In this document: positions 10,231 through 21,641 of the stretch, piece after piece | Numbering within the stretch: the first letter of the stretch is position 1 | How the letters are laid out: the number at the start of each line of letters is the position of its first letter | NCBI GenBank assembly: GCA_022559845.1 | Contig: CM040118.1 | Span: 235,337,224 to 235,401,223 of the forward strand | Length of the DNA: 64,000 bases | Origin: Amorphophallus konjac | Taxonomy: Eukaryota > Streptophyta > Magnoliopsida > Alismatales > Araceae | Direction: 5' to 3' | The notes under the pieces: generated by a model | Databases searched by the model: none | Seen by the model: the letters and a program-made list of their open reading frames with translations, nothing else | What the model was told of the DNA's origin: nothing | Translations under genes and position numbers: made by a program

Positions 10231-10695
10231 GGGCATCCCGAACATGAAACCGGTGAGAAACCACAAAAATCTCATTCCACGCCCGATTCATCACCCGATG
10301 AAGGGGAAACAGAGGGGAATCCATCCCCAAGCACCCTAGCATGCATCTATACCCTTTGATCGGTCAAAAACCTCATGAAACGTGGGATCTGGCGCTCAAC
10401 CCCAAAACATGGATTTTTCCCCAAAATTCATAAATAAGCCCTCTCGACTCACCACGGCCTACCAAACTCGCGGGAAAGGAAGTGCACGAGCTGGGGATCC
10501 ATCTCCCTACCTCCACTGAAGATTTCACGCGCCGTGGACGTCGATCCACGAAGAAAATGTCGTTGAAGCCTCGCTGGGACACGTACTCGTGGCCGAGCTT
10601 CATCTCTCCTCCACCGCCTCCATCCTCACCCATCCTCGCCCGCGCCGTCCCCACCTCACCCGCGCTCCACTTCGTCGGCCGTCAGAGAGAGAGGG
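10231..10695. other. LTR leader-like segment interrupted by the Tekay element
   Basis: GC-rich in its right half, with no protein I recognise. On the minus strand a splice-donor-like GTG|GTGAGT lies near 10450, which would parallel the donors in the two other Tekay LTRs. On the plus strand CATAAATAAG near 10430 could be a TATA box. The orientation therefore stays open. The segment ends where the next LTR begins at 10696. Confidence 0.35.
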
Positions 10696-11640
10696 TGTCA
10701 CGCCCCGACGCGGAATATCGGGATCGATAGTAGAAAGAGTTAAGATTAATATGTTGATTTACAGACATGCTATGACCTACGCTAGAGAATCGAACATTCA
10801 CCACCAAACCAGAGGATACTACCAATCTAATAATTACTAATTCATGAAGAATCAAGTTTTTACATCAATACCGATCCAAAGAACTTTAATGAAACCTCTA
10901 ATACGACATTCAACTTAGTCAAAGTTACATCCTTCAACTTTATTACAACGTTACTAACAACATTCTAAACCACAATTTGACTGAAGACTCTACGAACGAC
11001 TCTACAAAGTCTTCTAACTGGTTCGCTCCAGGCTTCACCATGTTCCGTCTCCATCAGTTTGCGAGTCCTCACTTGAGCTACCTGGAAGATGGGAAACAAC
11101 TGGGTGAGCGAACGCTCAATAGGTAATAACAGGCAAGTTTAAGTAATTAACCAATTAACTGCATTTATATGTGCAAAAAAAAAAGGAATGAAATGAAATG
11201 ACTATATGACAAAGTAACATAATAAAAAGAAGGCGAGATCATGATGTAACTGGAAATTGGCCAACATGCAAGAATTAACCAAATCAAGAAAGATTCAAGT
11301 AAAAGATTATGTCGTAGACATCACGCTAGTCATGCCCTCGGTGCAATGCCTCACCATGTCATTCAAACTCCCCAGGGCACAAGTACTTTTCGGGCGCTCC
11401 TCCCAAGACCAGACCGGGCCCTTATGATGCGTTGGCATTGATTTAATGGATCCAAGATCTCAAGTTATGTCTAGACATTAATCAAGCTAAATGTCCAATA
11501 ATATCAAGGTATAACTTACCTCAGAGAACCCCCAAGGATAAGTTGAAGAGATACTTTACCCAGAAAGTTCAAATTATCATGAACCAATCATGTCCTTGGA
11601 TTCAATATCAAAAACATGATAATCAAATTCTGGATGATAC

Positions 11641-12182
11641 GCGGTCTAAACTAGGCCGCTCAAGATATGCACGGTCTTATCTAGGCCGTACTAGAAAGAA
11701 CTGGGCTGAGGATCAGCCTCAACGAAGTCAAGGATAAACGAACCATTATGGGCCGCTCTTAGAAGAACAGTCAGAAATGGGCCTTTCAACTATCAAGGAC
11801 GGTCAATAATGGGTCGCACATGGCCAAAAGGACTTGAAGCCCAAGAACAAGATAAACGGGCCTTATAGGGCCGCTCGAGGGATGAACGGTCCAATAAGAT
11901 CCGCTCGAGTACATGAATGGGCCTAATCAATCCGTTCAACTGGGCTTAACTTAGTAAACTAGAAATCTACCCAAATGGGCTCTGAGCTACCATAAGTGGC
12001 GCAGAACTGAACCAGAGTCCAGCCCACTATCCACTGGTCAGCCTAGGGCTTATTGGGTCGATCAAACATGATTTGGTCGAAGATGGAGCAAGGTTAATCG
12101 ACCAACAGGAAATGGCACTTAGCCAGGGATGCACGGTCTCTAATGGGCCGCCCACTAAGGTAAACGGTCTGATTCTGGCCGT
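11641..12182. repeat. Dyad array RCGGTC-N7-GGCCGY, block 1 (element C LTR)
   Basis: At least ten dyads have 6-bp arms and a 7-bp spacer: 11641, 11671, 11738, 11767, 11799, 11856, 11886, 11917, 12133 and 12164 (start positions). Neighbours are 29-32 bp apart. The outer base pair often covaries: GCGGTC pairs with GGCCGC at 11641, and ACGGTC with GGCCGT at 11671 and 12164. Flanks tend to be AA before and TC after. Confidence 0.85.
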
Positions 12183-12619
12183 TCAAGGCTCAGTTGGTGC
12201 AAATCGAGCCGTGGCTCACAACATAGCAATCCAAGCGGTTCGATCACGTGACAGGTTCAGGTCTTGGTGGTACAACCTGCCCGGCGTCCTAGTGGGAATC
12301 CCAGGCTCGCGGGGGCTTACGGAGGTCCTGTAATGAATGTCCTAGTCTGATGGAAGGAATATCCGGCGGAGAGTCCCAACCATTACAAGGAATTGAGGCT
12401 AATAAACATCGGAAACCAATATAGCAGTCAGTCAATCCTACCGGAGTAGAACGACTGTCAAACAATCCTAGTAACATGGTTCATGCATTCATATTTGAAA
12501 TTAACTTAGTTGAAAGAACAAACCAAGGTCATGATGGAAAGTAAACCAACAATTTATAAAATCTCATCTTCCATATGTTCCATTTATATGTTGGTTGCTA
12601 GTCTACCATAAAGATTAAT
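12183..12619. other. LTR sequence between dyad block and C-rich insertion
   Basis: Ordinary LTR sequence on the left side of the TIR-bounded insertion. I see no gene or repeat in it. Confidence 0.4.
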
Positions 12620-13966
12620 GGGGTCTTTGGTTGCTCTTTTTTACCTCTTTTTTCTATCAAATTTAAAAAAGAGAGTAATAGATCTTTTAACCCTGTTTGG
12701 TGTTCTTCTCCTAAATTTTAGGGAGAGAAGATAGCCTATGTAAATCTTCCTAAAAAAAAAACAAGTCTAGACCTTTTTTTTAAAAAAAAACATCAACTCC
12801 AGACTCCCCCTCCCCCGTGGCCCCCCTCCCTCATGGCGACCCTCCCCTCCCTGGCGCCCCCTGCTCAGCCCCCCTCCCCCTCCCCTCCCCGGCGCCCCTA
12901 CGGCCCCCCTCCCCTCCCCTCCCCTCCCCTCCATGGTGACAATCCCCTCCCCTCCTCTCCCCGGCGCCCCCTGCGCAGCCCCCCTTCCCTCCACGGTGCC
13001 CCCTGCGCAGCTCCCCTCCCCTCCCCTCCCGGCGCCCCTGCGACCCCCCCTCCCCGTCCCCTGCGGCCCCCCTTCCCCGTCCCCGACGACCCCCCTCCCC
13101 TCCCTGGCCACCCTGCGGCCCCCTTCCCCGTCTCTGGCGACCCTCCTCCCCCTCCCCTCCCCTCCACGGTGACCCTCCCCTCCCCGGCGCCCCCTGCACA
13201 GCCCCCTCCCAAGCGGCCCCTGCGGCCCCCCTTCCCCGTCCCCTGCGATCCCCCTCCCCCTCCCCTCCCGTCCCCTCCCCTCCACGGCGACCCTCCCCTC
13301 CACCGCCCCCTACGCAGCCCCAGTCCCCATCCCGGGCGACCCCCCTCCCCTCCCCTTCGACCTCTCTCCCTCTCCCCTCCCCGGCGCCCCCTGCGCAGCC
13401 CCCCTCCCACTCCCCTCCCCGGCGCCCTTGCGGCCCCCCATCCCCGTCCACGGTGACCCCCCTCCCCTCCCCGGCGCCCCTGCGGCCCCCCTTCCCCATC
13501 CCCGGCGACCCCTGCGACCCCCCTTCCCCGTCCCCGGTGACCCCCCTCCCTGGCGCCCTTGCGCCCCCCCTCTCCTCCACGGCGACCCTCCCCTCCCCTC
13601 CCCTCCCCTCCACGGCGACCCTCCCCTCCCCTACGCCCCCTGTGCAGCCCCCCTCCCCGGTGGCCCCTGCGGCCCCCCTTCCCCATCCCCTGCGACCCCC
13701 CTCCCCTCCCCTCCACTCCCCTCCCCTCTACGGCAACCCTCCCCTCCCCCGCCCCCTACGCAGCCCCCCTCCCCCACCACCGACGAGTGTTCGTGAACAT
13801 ATCTCACAGATCCCAAACGGGTTTATCAAATTTTTAAAAATTAAGATATTTTTACCGAACAGGTGATATCATTTTTTTCCAGTTTTAAATTTTAAGTTAA
13901 AAATTAGCACAACATAATTTTTTTGATAGAAATAGTTTCTATAAAAAAACTGTTCCCAAACACCCT
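12620..13966. mobile_element. TIR-bounded insertion with C-rich minisatellite core (MITE-like)
   Basis: The outer ends resemble each other as an inverted repeat: GGGGTCTTTGG at 12620 and the complement of CCAAACACCCT ending at 13966. Subterminal copies follow (CCTGTTTGGTG near 12692; CCAAACGGG near 13815; CCGAACAGG near 13855). This is the layout of non-autonomous hAT- or Harbinger-like elements. About 1 kb of the core (12790-13780) is almost only C and T on the plus strand, built from variants of CCCCTCCCCGGCGCCCC and CTGCGCAGCCCCCC. Long open frames across it (up to 272 aa, Gly/Arg-rich or Pro-rich) are products of composition. No transposase and no clear target duplication were found. Confidence 0.5.
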
Positions 13967-14056
13967 ATAAATAACTAGAGATAAAACAAGCTAAGATCAA
14001 CGTCAACACAATTCTGTGGGGAAGGACGGTTCATCCAGAACCTTTCAAGGGCCTCT

Positions 14057-14248
14057 ACGGTCTCTCCACAGGCCGTTCATGCTCTGCAGGCAGGGGCCCG
14101 ACAGGAGATGAGCGGTCTATGGATGGCCGCATGGCTCGTTGAGCGGTTCTGGCATAGCCGCTTGTCTTAAAAAAACGTAATAACGCAAATAACACAGGCG
14201 GTCATAGTTTGGCTGTTCATATAGACGTGCGGTCTATCGAATGGCCGC
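14057..14248. repeat. Dyad array RCGGTC-N7/8-GGCCGY, block 2 (element C LTR)
   Basis: Dyads start at 14057 (8-bp spacer), 14112, 14143, 14198 and 14229 (8-bp spacer). Pairs 14112/14143 and 14198/14229 are 31 bp apart. These copies are followed by TTCAT or CTCAT, as in the array of the gag-only element. The insertion at 12620-13966 separates them from block 1. Confidence 0.8.
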
Positions 14249-14605
14249 TCATATCAGAACAGTTCGCTGCCCCTTCGCCCTGCCCGTCTCCGGCGGGGTT
14301 GGCTAGGGTTGGGAACAATAGCAAAATACGCACTATATAGAGCATGAAAATTGGGGCTTTTATGATCAATGGAACAAGCACGAAATTTTATACAGGATAG
14401 CATGATCAATTAAATGTTTAGTGCCTGAAATCCCTACTTAAATCAAGGTAGAACATAGCTAACCCTAGATATGACATGCCTCCACTAAAACCTGAAATTA
14501 TGGCAGGATACTACATGAAAATTAGGGCTTTTTAGATCAATGGAAAGAGGACAGGACGATGCTTCTATCATATATCATACTTAGGGTTTGGCTTGCTATC
14601 ACCTA

Positions 14606-14607
14606 CC
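14606..14607 (-). promoter_or_regulatory. Predicted 5' splice site in LTR leader
   Basis: On the minus strand TTTAG|GTAGGTGATAG lies about 130 bp downstream of the TATA box. The gag-only LTRs carry the same GTAGGTG after a comparable leader exon (21640, 26807 and the third copy). A 3' splice site just before gag (see 24093) would complete a leader intron. The site is predicted by motif and comparison only. Confidence 0.4.
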
Positions 14608-14735
14608 TAAATCGAAAGATGAAGGAGGAAGAGGGATGCCGATTGCGCTAGGAACACCGCTGGTGATCGCTGCGATTCTCCATCGATCGAGCTCCTCTCC
14701 GGTCGCCACAGCTTCTAAACTCTTCTAGGGTGGCA

Positions 14736-14748
14736 GACGATCATTTTT
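14736..14748 (-). promoter_or_regulatory. LTR promoter TATA box (element C)
   Basis: On the minus strand the sequence reads AACCTATAAAAATGATCG. It lies in the part of the LTR expected to be the U3/R boundary, about 470 bp from the U3 start. Confidence 0.45.
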
Positions 14749-15213
14749 ATAGGTTCTATAGGGTCTGGAGAGTTCTAATCGCGGAGATAGAGTCCACGCA
14801 ACTTAGTCATGCGTGAAACGCGCCGGATAGGGTTGCAGCCACCTTGCGCCGCCAAATACACCTCCTAGGGTTAGGGTTTCGGAGAATAATAAGGGGGGAA
14901 ACGATCTCTTAATCATAACCTTTCATTTGCATCCGATTTTAGCTTAAATGATTAAGTATTGGGCTTTAATTTCGTGTTTTGAGGTGCAGTTGAGCTAAGT
15001 GTTGATTTGGGCCTTAATCTGCTAATTCGGCTTATTTAAGAGTTTTATTTGGGCTGATCATAGAAGACAATTTTACTCAAAATTCTATCAACTATAAGAT
15101 TATAAGTTTTCCAGATTTTTATAAAATGGTCAAAACTCTACTTATCCTTTTTCTTAAGGAATTTCTTATTAATTGCTCGAGATTTTTATTCATTAATATA
15201 CCGGGGTGCTACA

Positions 15214-15227
15214 CCCTCCCCCACTTT
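15214..15227 (-). other. Polypurine tract of element C
   Basis: AAAGTGGGGGAGGG on the minus strand directly abuts the LTR start. It primes plus-strand DNA synthesis. The upstream context (GAATTTGG…CCAAATTC) is shared with both gag-only interiors. Confidence 0.85.
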
Positions 15228-15287
15228 AAAGAATTTGGTACTCCAAATTCACTACACTTAATAAAAATGGGGAGTGAGATAGCTCAC

Positions 15288-18200
15288 CTAGAATAAGTCG
15301 GGATACTGCTTCCGCATGGTATCTTCTGACTCCCAAGTAGCTTCTTCAGTTCCACGCCGACTCCACTGAACTTTAACCATAGGTATGGAATGATTCTTGA
15401 GTTGCTGCTGCTTATGATGCAGAATCTTGATAGGTCTGTCTTCATAAGTCAAATCCTCCTTTAGCTCCAAATTCACATGCTAAATGACATGAGTGGGGTC
15501 ATACACATATTTCCGCAGCATAGACACATGGAAGACATTGTGTACTCCTGATAACTGAGGTGGTAAAGCTAAACGGTAATCAACCTCCCCCACTCATTCT
15601 AGAATCTCGAATGGACCAACATATCTTGGACTCAGCTTGCCTTGAATGCTAAACCTTCAGATTTCTCTCATGGGAGAAACCTTCAAAAAAACATGCTCAC
15701 CGACTTAAAATTCTAAGGCTCTCCTTCTGTTGTCGGCATAACTTTTTTATCTTGATTGTGCTACTTGCAACCGGTCTCTGATAATACAGATATTCTTGGA
15801 TGATTCAGAAATGAGATCTGGTTCCAGCCATTGCTTCTCACCTACCTCATCCCAACATAATGGAGATCGACAGCTCCTTCCATACAAAGCTTCAAACGGA
15901 GCCATCTGAATGCTGGACTGGTAACTATTGTTGTAGGCGAATTCAATCAAAGCCAAGTGATCACTCCAACAACCTCCAAAATTAATTATGTAGGCTCTAA
16001 GCATATCTTCCACTATCTGGTTGGTTCTTTCAGTCTGTCCGTCTGTTTGGGGATGAAAATCCGTGCTGAAATTCAGACGGGTACCCAGAGATTCTTGTAA
16101 TCCTTTCCAAAAATGCGAAGTGAACCTGGGGTCTCTATCAGACACAATACTGACTGGTATTCCATGAAGTCTTACAATTTCCTTCATATACAGAGCCGCC
16201 AAGACGTCAACTGTCCATTTAGACTTAATGGACAAGAAATGGGCAGACTTAGTCAATCTATCAACAATCACCCATATTACGTCAAATCCACCACGAGTCC
16301 TAGGTAGACCCATGATAAAATCCATACCAATGCTCTCCCACTGCCATTGAGGTATATCAAGGGGTTTTAATTTCCCTGCAGGTCTGAAATTCTTAGCCTT
16401 GACTTGCCGACACACCAAGCATCTACTCACAAATTCTGTAATTTCTCTTTTCATATTTGGCCACCAAAAGGATCTTTTCAAGTCCTTAAACATCTTAGTA
16501 CCTCCAGGATGAATAGTGTATCTGGATCTATGAGCTTCTTCTAAAATCTTGTTCTTTATTTCAGCTACATCAGGTACACAGGTCCTTCCGTGAAACAACA
16601 ATCTGCCATCGTCAGCTACCATGAAATCAGGTCTGTTACTCAAACTCTCCTTGATCTCTACCAACTCTGGGTCATTGTCTTGCAAGGACTTGATTTCTAT
16701 CAAGAATTTTGGTTTAAGTCGAATCTGAGCAATCGTAACCCGGTCCTTGTCAACATTGATATCTAAACTAGCTAACTGCTCCAACAGTCTCCATTCTTGC
16801 AACATGAGATGTGACAACTTAGCTATTGGCTTGCGACTTAAGGCATCAGCCACCACATTCCCCTTTCCAGGATGATACTCTATGGAGAAGTCAAAGTCTT
16901 TCAAATACGCAAGCCATCTCCTCTGCCTCATATTAAGTTCCTTTTGAGAGAACAAATACTTCAAGCTCTTATGATCTGAAAACACCGTGAATGTCTCTCC
17001 ATACAAATAGTGTCTCCAAATCTTCAAGGCAAAAACTACCGCTGCAAGTTCCAAATCATGAACATGATAATTTTCTTCATGCTTTCTTAACTGCCTAGAG
17101 GAATATGCTATTACCTTCCCGTTCTGCATAAGCACACAACCTAGGCCAATACCTGAAGCATCCGTGTATACCACAAAACCTACTTCTCCGGATGGTAAGG
17201 CCAAAACAGGGGCAGTAGTTAAACACTCCTTCAAGGTCTGAAAGCTTCGCTCGCAATCCTCTGACCAATCAAATTTATTCTCCTTGCGGGTTAATCTTGT
17301 TAAGGGCACCGCAATCTTGGAGAAATCCTTAATAAACCTTCGGTAATAACCTGCTAGGCCTAGGAAACTTCTAACTTCTGTTACATTAGTAGGCATATCC
17401 CAATTCTTCACTGCCTCTACCTTCGAAGGGTCAACAGAAATACCTTCTTTCGAAATAATATGCCCTAGAAAGGACACCTCTTGCAACCAGAATTCACACT
17501 TACTAAACTTGGCGTATCGCGGATGATCTCTCAATATTTGCAATGCCATCCTCAGATGTTCAGCATGCTCCTTCTCACTCTTAGAATATATCAAAATATC
17601 ATCAATAAACACCACGACCCATTGATCAAGGTAGGGCCGGAACACGCTGTTCATCAACTGCATAAAAGCTGCAGGTGCATTGGTCAGTCCAAAAGGTATT
17701 ACTACGAATTCAAAATGCCCATACCTGCTACGGAAAGCAGTTTTATAAATATCCTCATCCTTGATCCGCAACTGATGGTATCCTGATCGAAGATCAATCT
17801 TAGAAAAATACTGAGCTCCTGCTATCTGATCAAACAGCTCGTTAATCCTCAGCAATGGATACTTGTTCTTGATAGTAACCTGGTTCAATTGTCGATAACC
17901 GATACATAATCTCATCGAGCCATCCTTCTTTCGGACAAACAACACTGGAGCTCCCCACGGGGATGTACTCGGACGAATGAACCCTTTCTCAAGCAATTCC
18001 ATCAATTGTCGCTTCAATTCCCTCAGCTCCGCAGGGGACATACGATAAGGAGCTTTAGAAATAGGGGTCGCGCCAGGAATTAAATCAATAGAAAAGATAA
18101 CTTCTCTCTCAGGCAGAAGTCCTGACAATTCCTCAGGAAAGACATCTGGAAAATCTCGAACGACAGGAATATCCTTAATCTCAATCTTCTTCTCAGGGGT

Positions 18201-18416
18201 CACATAAACAAAGGCTAGAAAAGCCTGACATCCTCTCCTCATTAACTTATCAGCTCAAAGAGCCGAAATAAGTGGCACAGACTTATGGTGCCTAACCCCT
18301 ATAAAAGAAAGTCCAGGGTGTCTAGAAAAAGACACAGAACTAGAACTGCAATGAACATTGGCCTCATACTTAGCCAACCAATCCGCTCCTAAAATTACAT
18401 CATAATCTTTCATATC
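15288..18416 (-). pseudogene. pol: pol of Tekay/Del element: protease tail, RT, RNase H, integrase, chromodomain
   Basis: An 831-codon open frame (18242-15747) covers RT with the FIDD active site at residues 212-215 (17609-17598), RNase H ([15 protein letters not shown]…[10 protein letters not shown]…ADALSRK), and integrase with HHCC zinc finger (HPGGTKM…CLVCRQVK) and the catalytic set in GMDF, SDRDPRF and the QTERTNQ region. Beyond 15744 the frame is broken by stops. A separate frame, 15476-15288, encodes the chromodomain (LTYEDRPIKIL…VKVQWSRRGTEEATWE) that marks the chromovirus Tekay/Del group. Upstream, 18416-18243 encodes the protease tail (DVILGADWLAKYE), interrupted by an in-frame stop near 18256. 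A Cassandra element cuts the gene at 18416, so the protease active site and gag are absent. It is not functional as it stands, but decay is light. Confidence 0.9.
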
Positions 18417-18493
18417 TGTAACACCCTCAAATATAGATAAGTTGTACTCTATATCACCGAGGCACCTTTTGAATTATCGGAGAAGTTCTTGTA

Positions 18494-18564
18494 AAGAACT
18501 CCGAAGTTAAGTGTGCTTAATGAGGAGTAGTACTAGGATGGGTGACCTCCTGGGAAGTCCCCCA
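18494..18564 (+). ncRNA. 5S rRNA-derived segment, Cassandra 5' LTR
   Basis: AAGAACTCCGAAGTTAAG…GGATGGGTGACCTCCTGGGA matches plant 5S rRNA boxes A and C; box C is the canonical form. Box A carries GTGTGC in place of GCGTGC. It is probably a Pol III promoter segment, not a ribosomal gene. Confidence 0.85.
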
Positions 18565-18978
18565 TTCTGGAGCTGATCACCCTTAGAAAGGGACAAAACC
18601 GTGAGGCGGGCAGGCCAAAGCAGACAATACCTTGATGGTATAGAGTACGGGGCGTGACAGAATGGTATCAAAGCTATACCCGAGCCGAAAGTGTGGGAAC
18701 TAAGTGCCATGCATGACAAAGTGCTACGCTATGGGAGCCACCTCTTGAACCTGCAATGGGACAAACTGTTACAGAGTGTGAGCCACCTCTTGAGCCTGTA
18801 GGGGCCACCTCAAGACTCCTACCTGCCTGGGGGTTTGATTGCGTGATTGCGTGCTATATGTGTCCAATGACGAGGACGTCGCCTATATAAGAGGGGTAGG
18901 TTGTAACACCCTCAAATATAGCTATGTTGTACTCTATATCACCGAGACGCCTTTTGAAGTATCGGCTCAGTTCTTGTA

Positions 18979-19048
18979 AAGAACTCCGAAGTTAAGCGTG
19001 CTTAATGGGGAGAAGTACTAGGATGGGTGACCTCCCGGGAAGTCCCCC
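18979..19048 (+). ncRNA. 5S rRNA-derived segment, Cassandra 3' LTR
   Basis: This is the second LTR copy, with intact box A (AAGCGTGCTT) and box C reading GACCTCCCGGGA. Between the boxes it has GAGAAGTACTA where the 5' LTR has GAGTAGTACTA. Confidence 0.85.
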
Positions 19049-20226
19049 ATTCTGGAGCCGATCGCCTTTAGAAAGGGAGAAAATCGTGAGGCCGGTAGGA
19101 AAAAACGGATAATACCTCGACAGTATAGACTACGGGGCGTGACAGAACTGTCACGCCCCGAACCGATAGTAGTGGAACGCATTGCTCGGAACGTGGCAGC
19201 GAACAGTCATGAATAATCAGAGCAATCATAAGACATGATCACACGGCTAGACAATATTGACAAAATATAAATCTTATTAATATCATAAAGTTACATCTTG
19301 ACTCAACTTACATAAGGAAAGGAAAAGACTCAATACTACACTTGATAAAAGGAAAAAGACTCAAGTGACAGGACAAGACTCAATAAAAATAAAAGACACC
19401 GACTCGATTCTCCATTACGCTCATCATTCTTGCCCTTCCCCGTCTGATTGATTGTCTTCGTCATTATTACCGAACAAATGTTAAAATAGACTGGTGAGCA
19501 AAAAGCTCAATAGGAATTACATCTCTATCACAAGCAGAGTATAAGTGATTAGCCAATTTATCAAGTTCGTGATGATGTAATGCATGAAACTATATGACTT
19601 AAAATCATGATGACAAATCTATCAGAAAAGACGAATTTCAAAGTCAAAGGCAAGTATAAGCTCAAGAGAAAGGAAATAATCTTCCTTACAGAACCAAGGA
19701 TAGATATCAGGAATAAACAAGGGCAGAAGTTACAGATGAACATAACTTTAGAATTGACCAGAATATATCAGAGTTTCAATAAGTGCAAGCAGAACTAAAC
19801 AATCAAGAAGAATAACTAAATTATCAGGATAACCGAACATCAGAATATTAGGATAATAGAATCTAAAGAATTCATAGAATTTGCAGAATAATAGATATAA
19901 CAGAATAACAGAATATAACAGATATAGAGAATTTGGTGCAATGCCACACCCAGAGGTTTACCATGATTTACAGAATTGGACTTCCATCCTTGCCTAGCAT
20001 TGAAAAGTCACGGACCCAGAGCCCTTAAATATTTCATAATCAGAAATGGCTAACATAAAGTCAAAGGGTTATGTTCTCGAAATATTGACGAGGAATTTCT
20101 CAAAGGGAATAATATGCCATAACAGATGTTGATGATAATTAGATTTTAGGAACTAAAGGTCATGTAAGGATAACATGTCGATAAATCTCTCATAAAATCC
20201 AAGACATACGTGAAACCGGGTAAATG

Positions 20227-20964
20227 GCGTCCTCCATGGAAGCCGCAAAATAGAATTGACGTCCATATCGATGGACGCTCATTCTGAAAATAGATAAATA
20301 GGCACGAATTAAATAGCATCAGTTAAGAAGGGCGCTATTCGTAAATAGCGTTCACTATTCTGGACGCAGATTCCAGAAAAGTGACATTTTCTCAAAAATG
20401 CCGGAAATAGCATAGTTTGAGGGCTAGATAGTCAAGATAGCAAAACGGTGTATAGGTGTTTAGGATACAACCTGTTCGGCTGTCTTGAGAGAATGTAAGG
20501 CTAGCGCACACTTACGGAGGCTTCAAAGATGAAATCGCTAGTCCGAAGGAACGGAATGTCCAACGGAGAGCTTAATCACCACGGAGAGTTAAATGGGTAT
20601 GCGAATAGAAATCCAAAACAGGGACCTCATCCACGGAATGGGACGCGAGTGCCAAGCGATGTCCCACGGTGGGGTTGAAAACAGCGTCCTGCTTGGAGGG
20701 CGCTATATCAAATAGCGGCTGCTATGATGGGCGCAATTTACATTTCTATTTTTCATTTAATACAAATGGCGTCCTTCCAGGAAGGCGCTCATTTATTCAA
20801 TTCGTTTTATCTAAAATTGTTAAAAAAAATTTCGTAGAATATGGCGTCCTTATAGGTGGACGTTCATTTGTCATGTTTTTAATTAAACAAGAATTTACGT
20901 CTATTTTTAAAGACGTCATTTCATTTTAATAAATTTAGAAAAGAACATCCCTTTAAAGGGCACA
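20227..20964. repeat. Dyad array GCGTCC-N8-GGACGC (gag-only LTR 3)
   Basis: At least nine dyads have 6-bp arms and 8-bp spacers: 20227, 20259, 20316, 20348, 20684, 20715, 20769, 20844 and 20897 (starts). 20227/20259 and 20316/20348 are 32 bp apart, 20684/20715 31 bp. The last one, ACGTCT…AGACGT, is perfectly symmetric with both outer and inner bases changed together. A further degenerate copy lies at 20945. The array sits between the predicted splice donor and the LTR end, so it would be part of the transcribed leader. Confidence 0.85.
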
Positions 20965-21639
20965 CATTATTTAATAAAAATTTTTAAAAATAAAATATAT
21001 GATAATCAAAAGAAAAATTTTAGAATTTTAAATATATAATTTTTTTATAATTTTCTGTTACGTAATTTAATAGATACAGATTTTCAAAGACATAATTATA
21101 AGATATATACATATATATAAATTTATATATGTATAGGTATTAATCAAATGGCGGTGGAAGCAATGAACGACATTTATCAAATGTGAAGGTTATTGTTCAT
21201 CCCATGGATGAACAATGATACTTTTTATTTATTAAGATTTTATAAAAATTAATCACATGACAAATAAGAGAAAAATCTAATGTATCTTAATCCTGAAATA
21301 TCATGATTTTATTGTATCAGGATAAAAAGATCAAAATCGACAAAGATGATATGGGTGTTAACCACATGAACAGAGTCGTTTCTTAATTTTAAATCTTTTT
21401 AGGCATTTAAATATATGAAAATTAATAGAAAAATGTGAGGATCTCAAAAATATATTTCTCAGAAATTTTAGATGTGTGATTGCATGATTATATTATTCTT
21501 AACCCCATGTGTTAATATATTTGACGTGAACAAAATAACGTAAAGCTATGCATGCAGTGCTTAACATTGAGTATAATTGACAAGATCATGCGCAAGATTT
21601 AATTGTTATCATTGTTCGGCTTGGTAGAGAGAACACCTA

Positions 21640-21641
21640 CC
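21640..21641 (-). promoter_or_regulatory. Predicted 5' splice site in LTR 3
   Basis: On the minus strand TTCAAAAG|GTAGGTGTTCTC; the same core recurs in LTR 2 (26807) and LTR 1 (near 31970) and in the Tekay LTR at 14606. Confidence 0.4.

Larger units (their letters stand above)
10696..15213 (-). mobile_element. 3' LTR (4.5 kb) of a Tekay/Del element (element C)
   Basis: The plus strand runs from TGTCACGCCCCG at 10696 to GGGGTGCTACA at 15213. On the minus strand this is TGTAGCACCCC…GGGGCGTGACA, and it is preceded by a polypurine tract and the end of pol. It is therefore the 3' LTR of the minus-strand element to its right. At 4,518 bp it is long even for this lineage, partly because of the C-rich insertion at 12620-13966. 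Inside, in transcription order, are a TATA box near 14746, a splice-donor-like site at 14606, and two blocks of dyads. Confidence 0.85.
18417..19144 (+). mobile_element. Complete Cassandra element
   Basis: The 5' LTR is 18417-18659 and the 3' LTR 18902-19144 (243 bp each, TGTAACACCC…GGGGCGTGACA), with a 242-bp interior. The interior starts with GAATGGTATCAAAGC (primer site 18663-18674, one mismatch to the Met primer site) and ends in AAGAGGGGTAGG. It has no coding capacity. It is inserted in the protease region of the Tekay pol. The 5 bp before it (ATATC, 18412-18416) are not repeated after 19144. Instead GAAC follows and then the gag-only element starts, so the right-hand target duplication was lost or displaced. 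Confidence 0.9.

Noticed and set aside
12767..13866. Long open frames (up to 272 aa, Gly/Arg-rich on minus, Pro-rich on plus)
   Set aside because: They exist in several frames at once over a C/T-only minisatellite; composition alone removes stops.
18494..19048. Functional 5S rRNA genes
   Set aside because: Only the middle and 3' part of 5S is present, inside paired LTRs with PBS and PPT; this is Cassandra.
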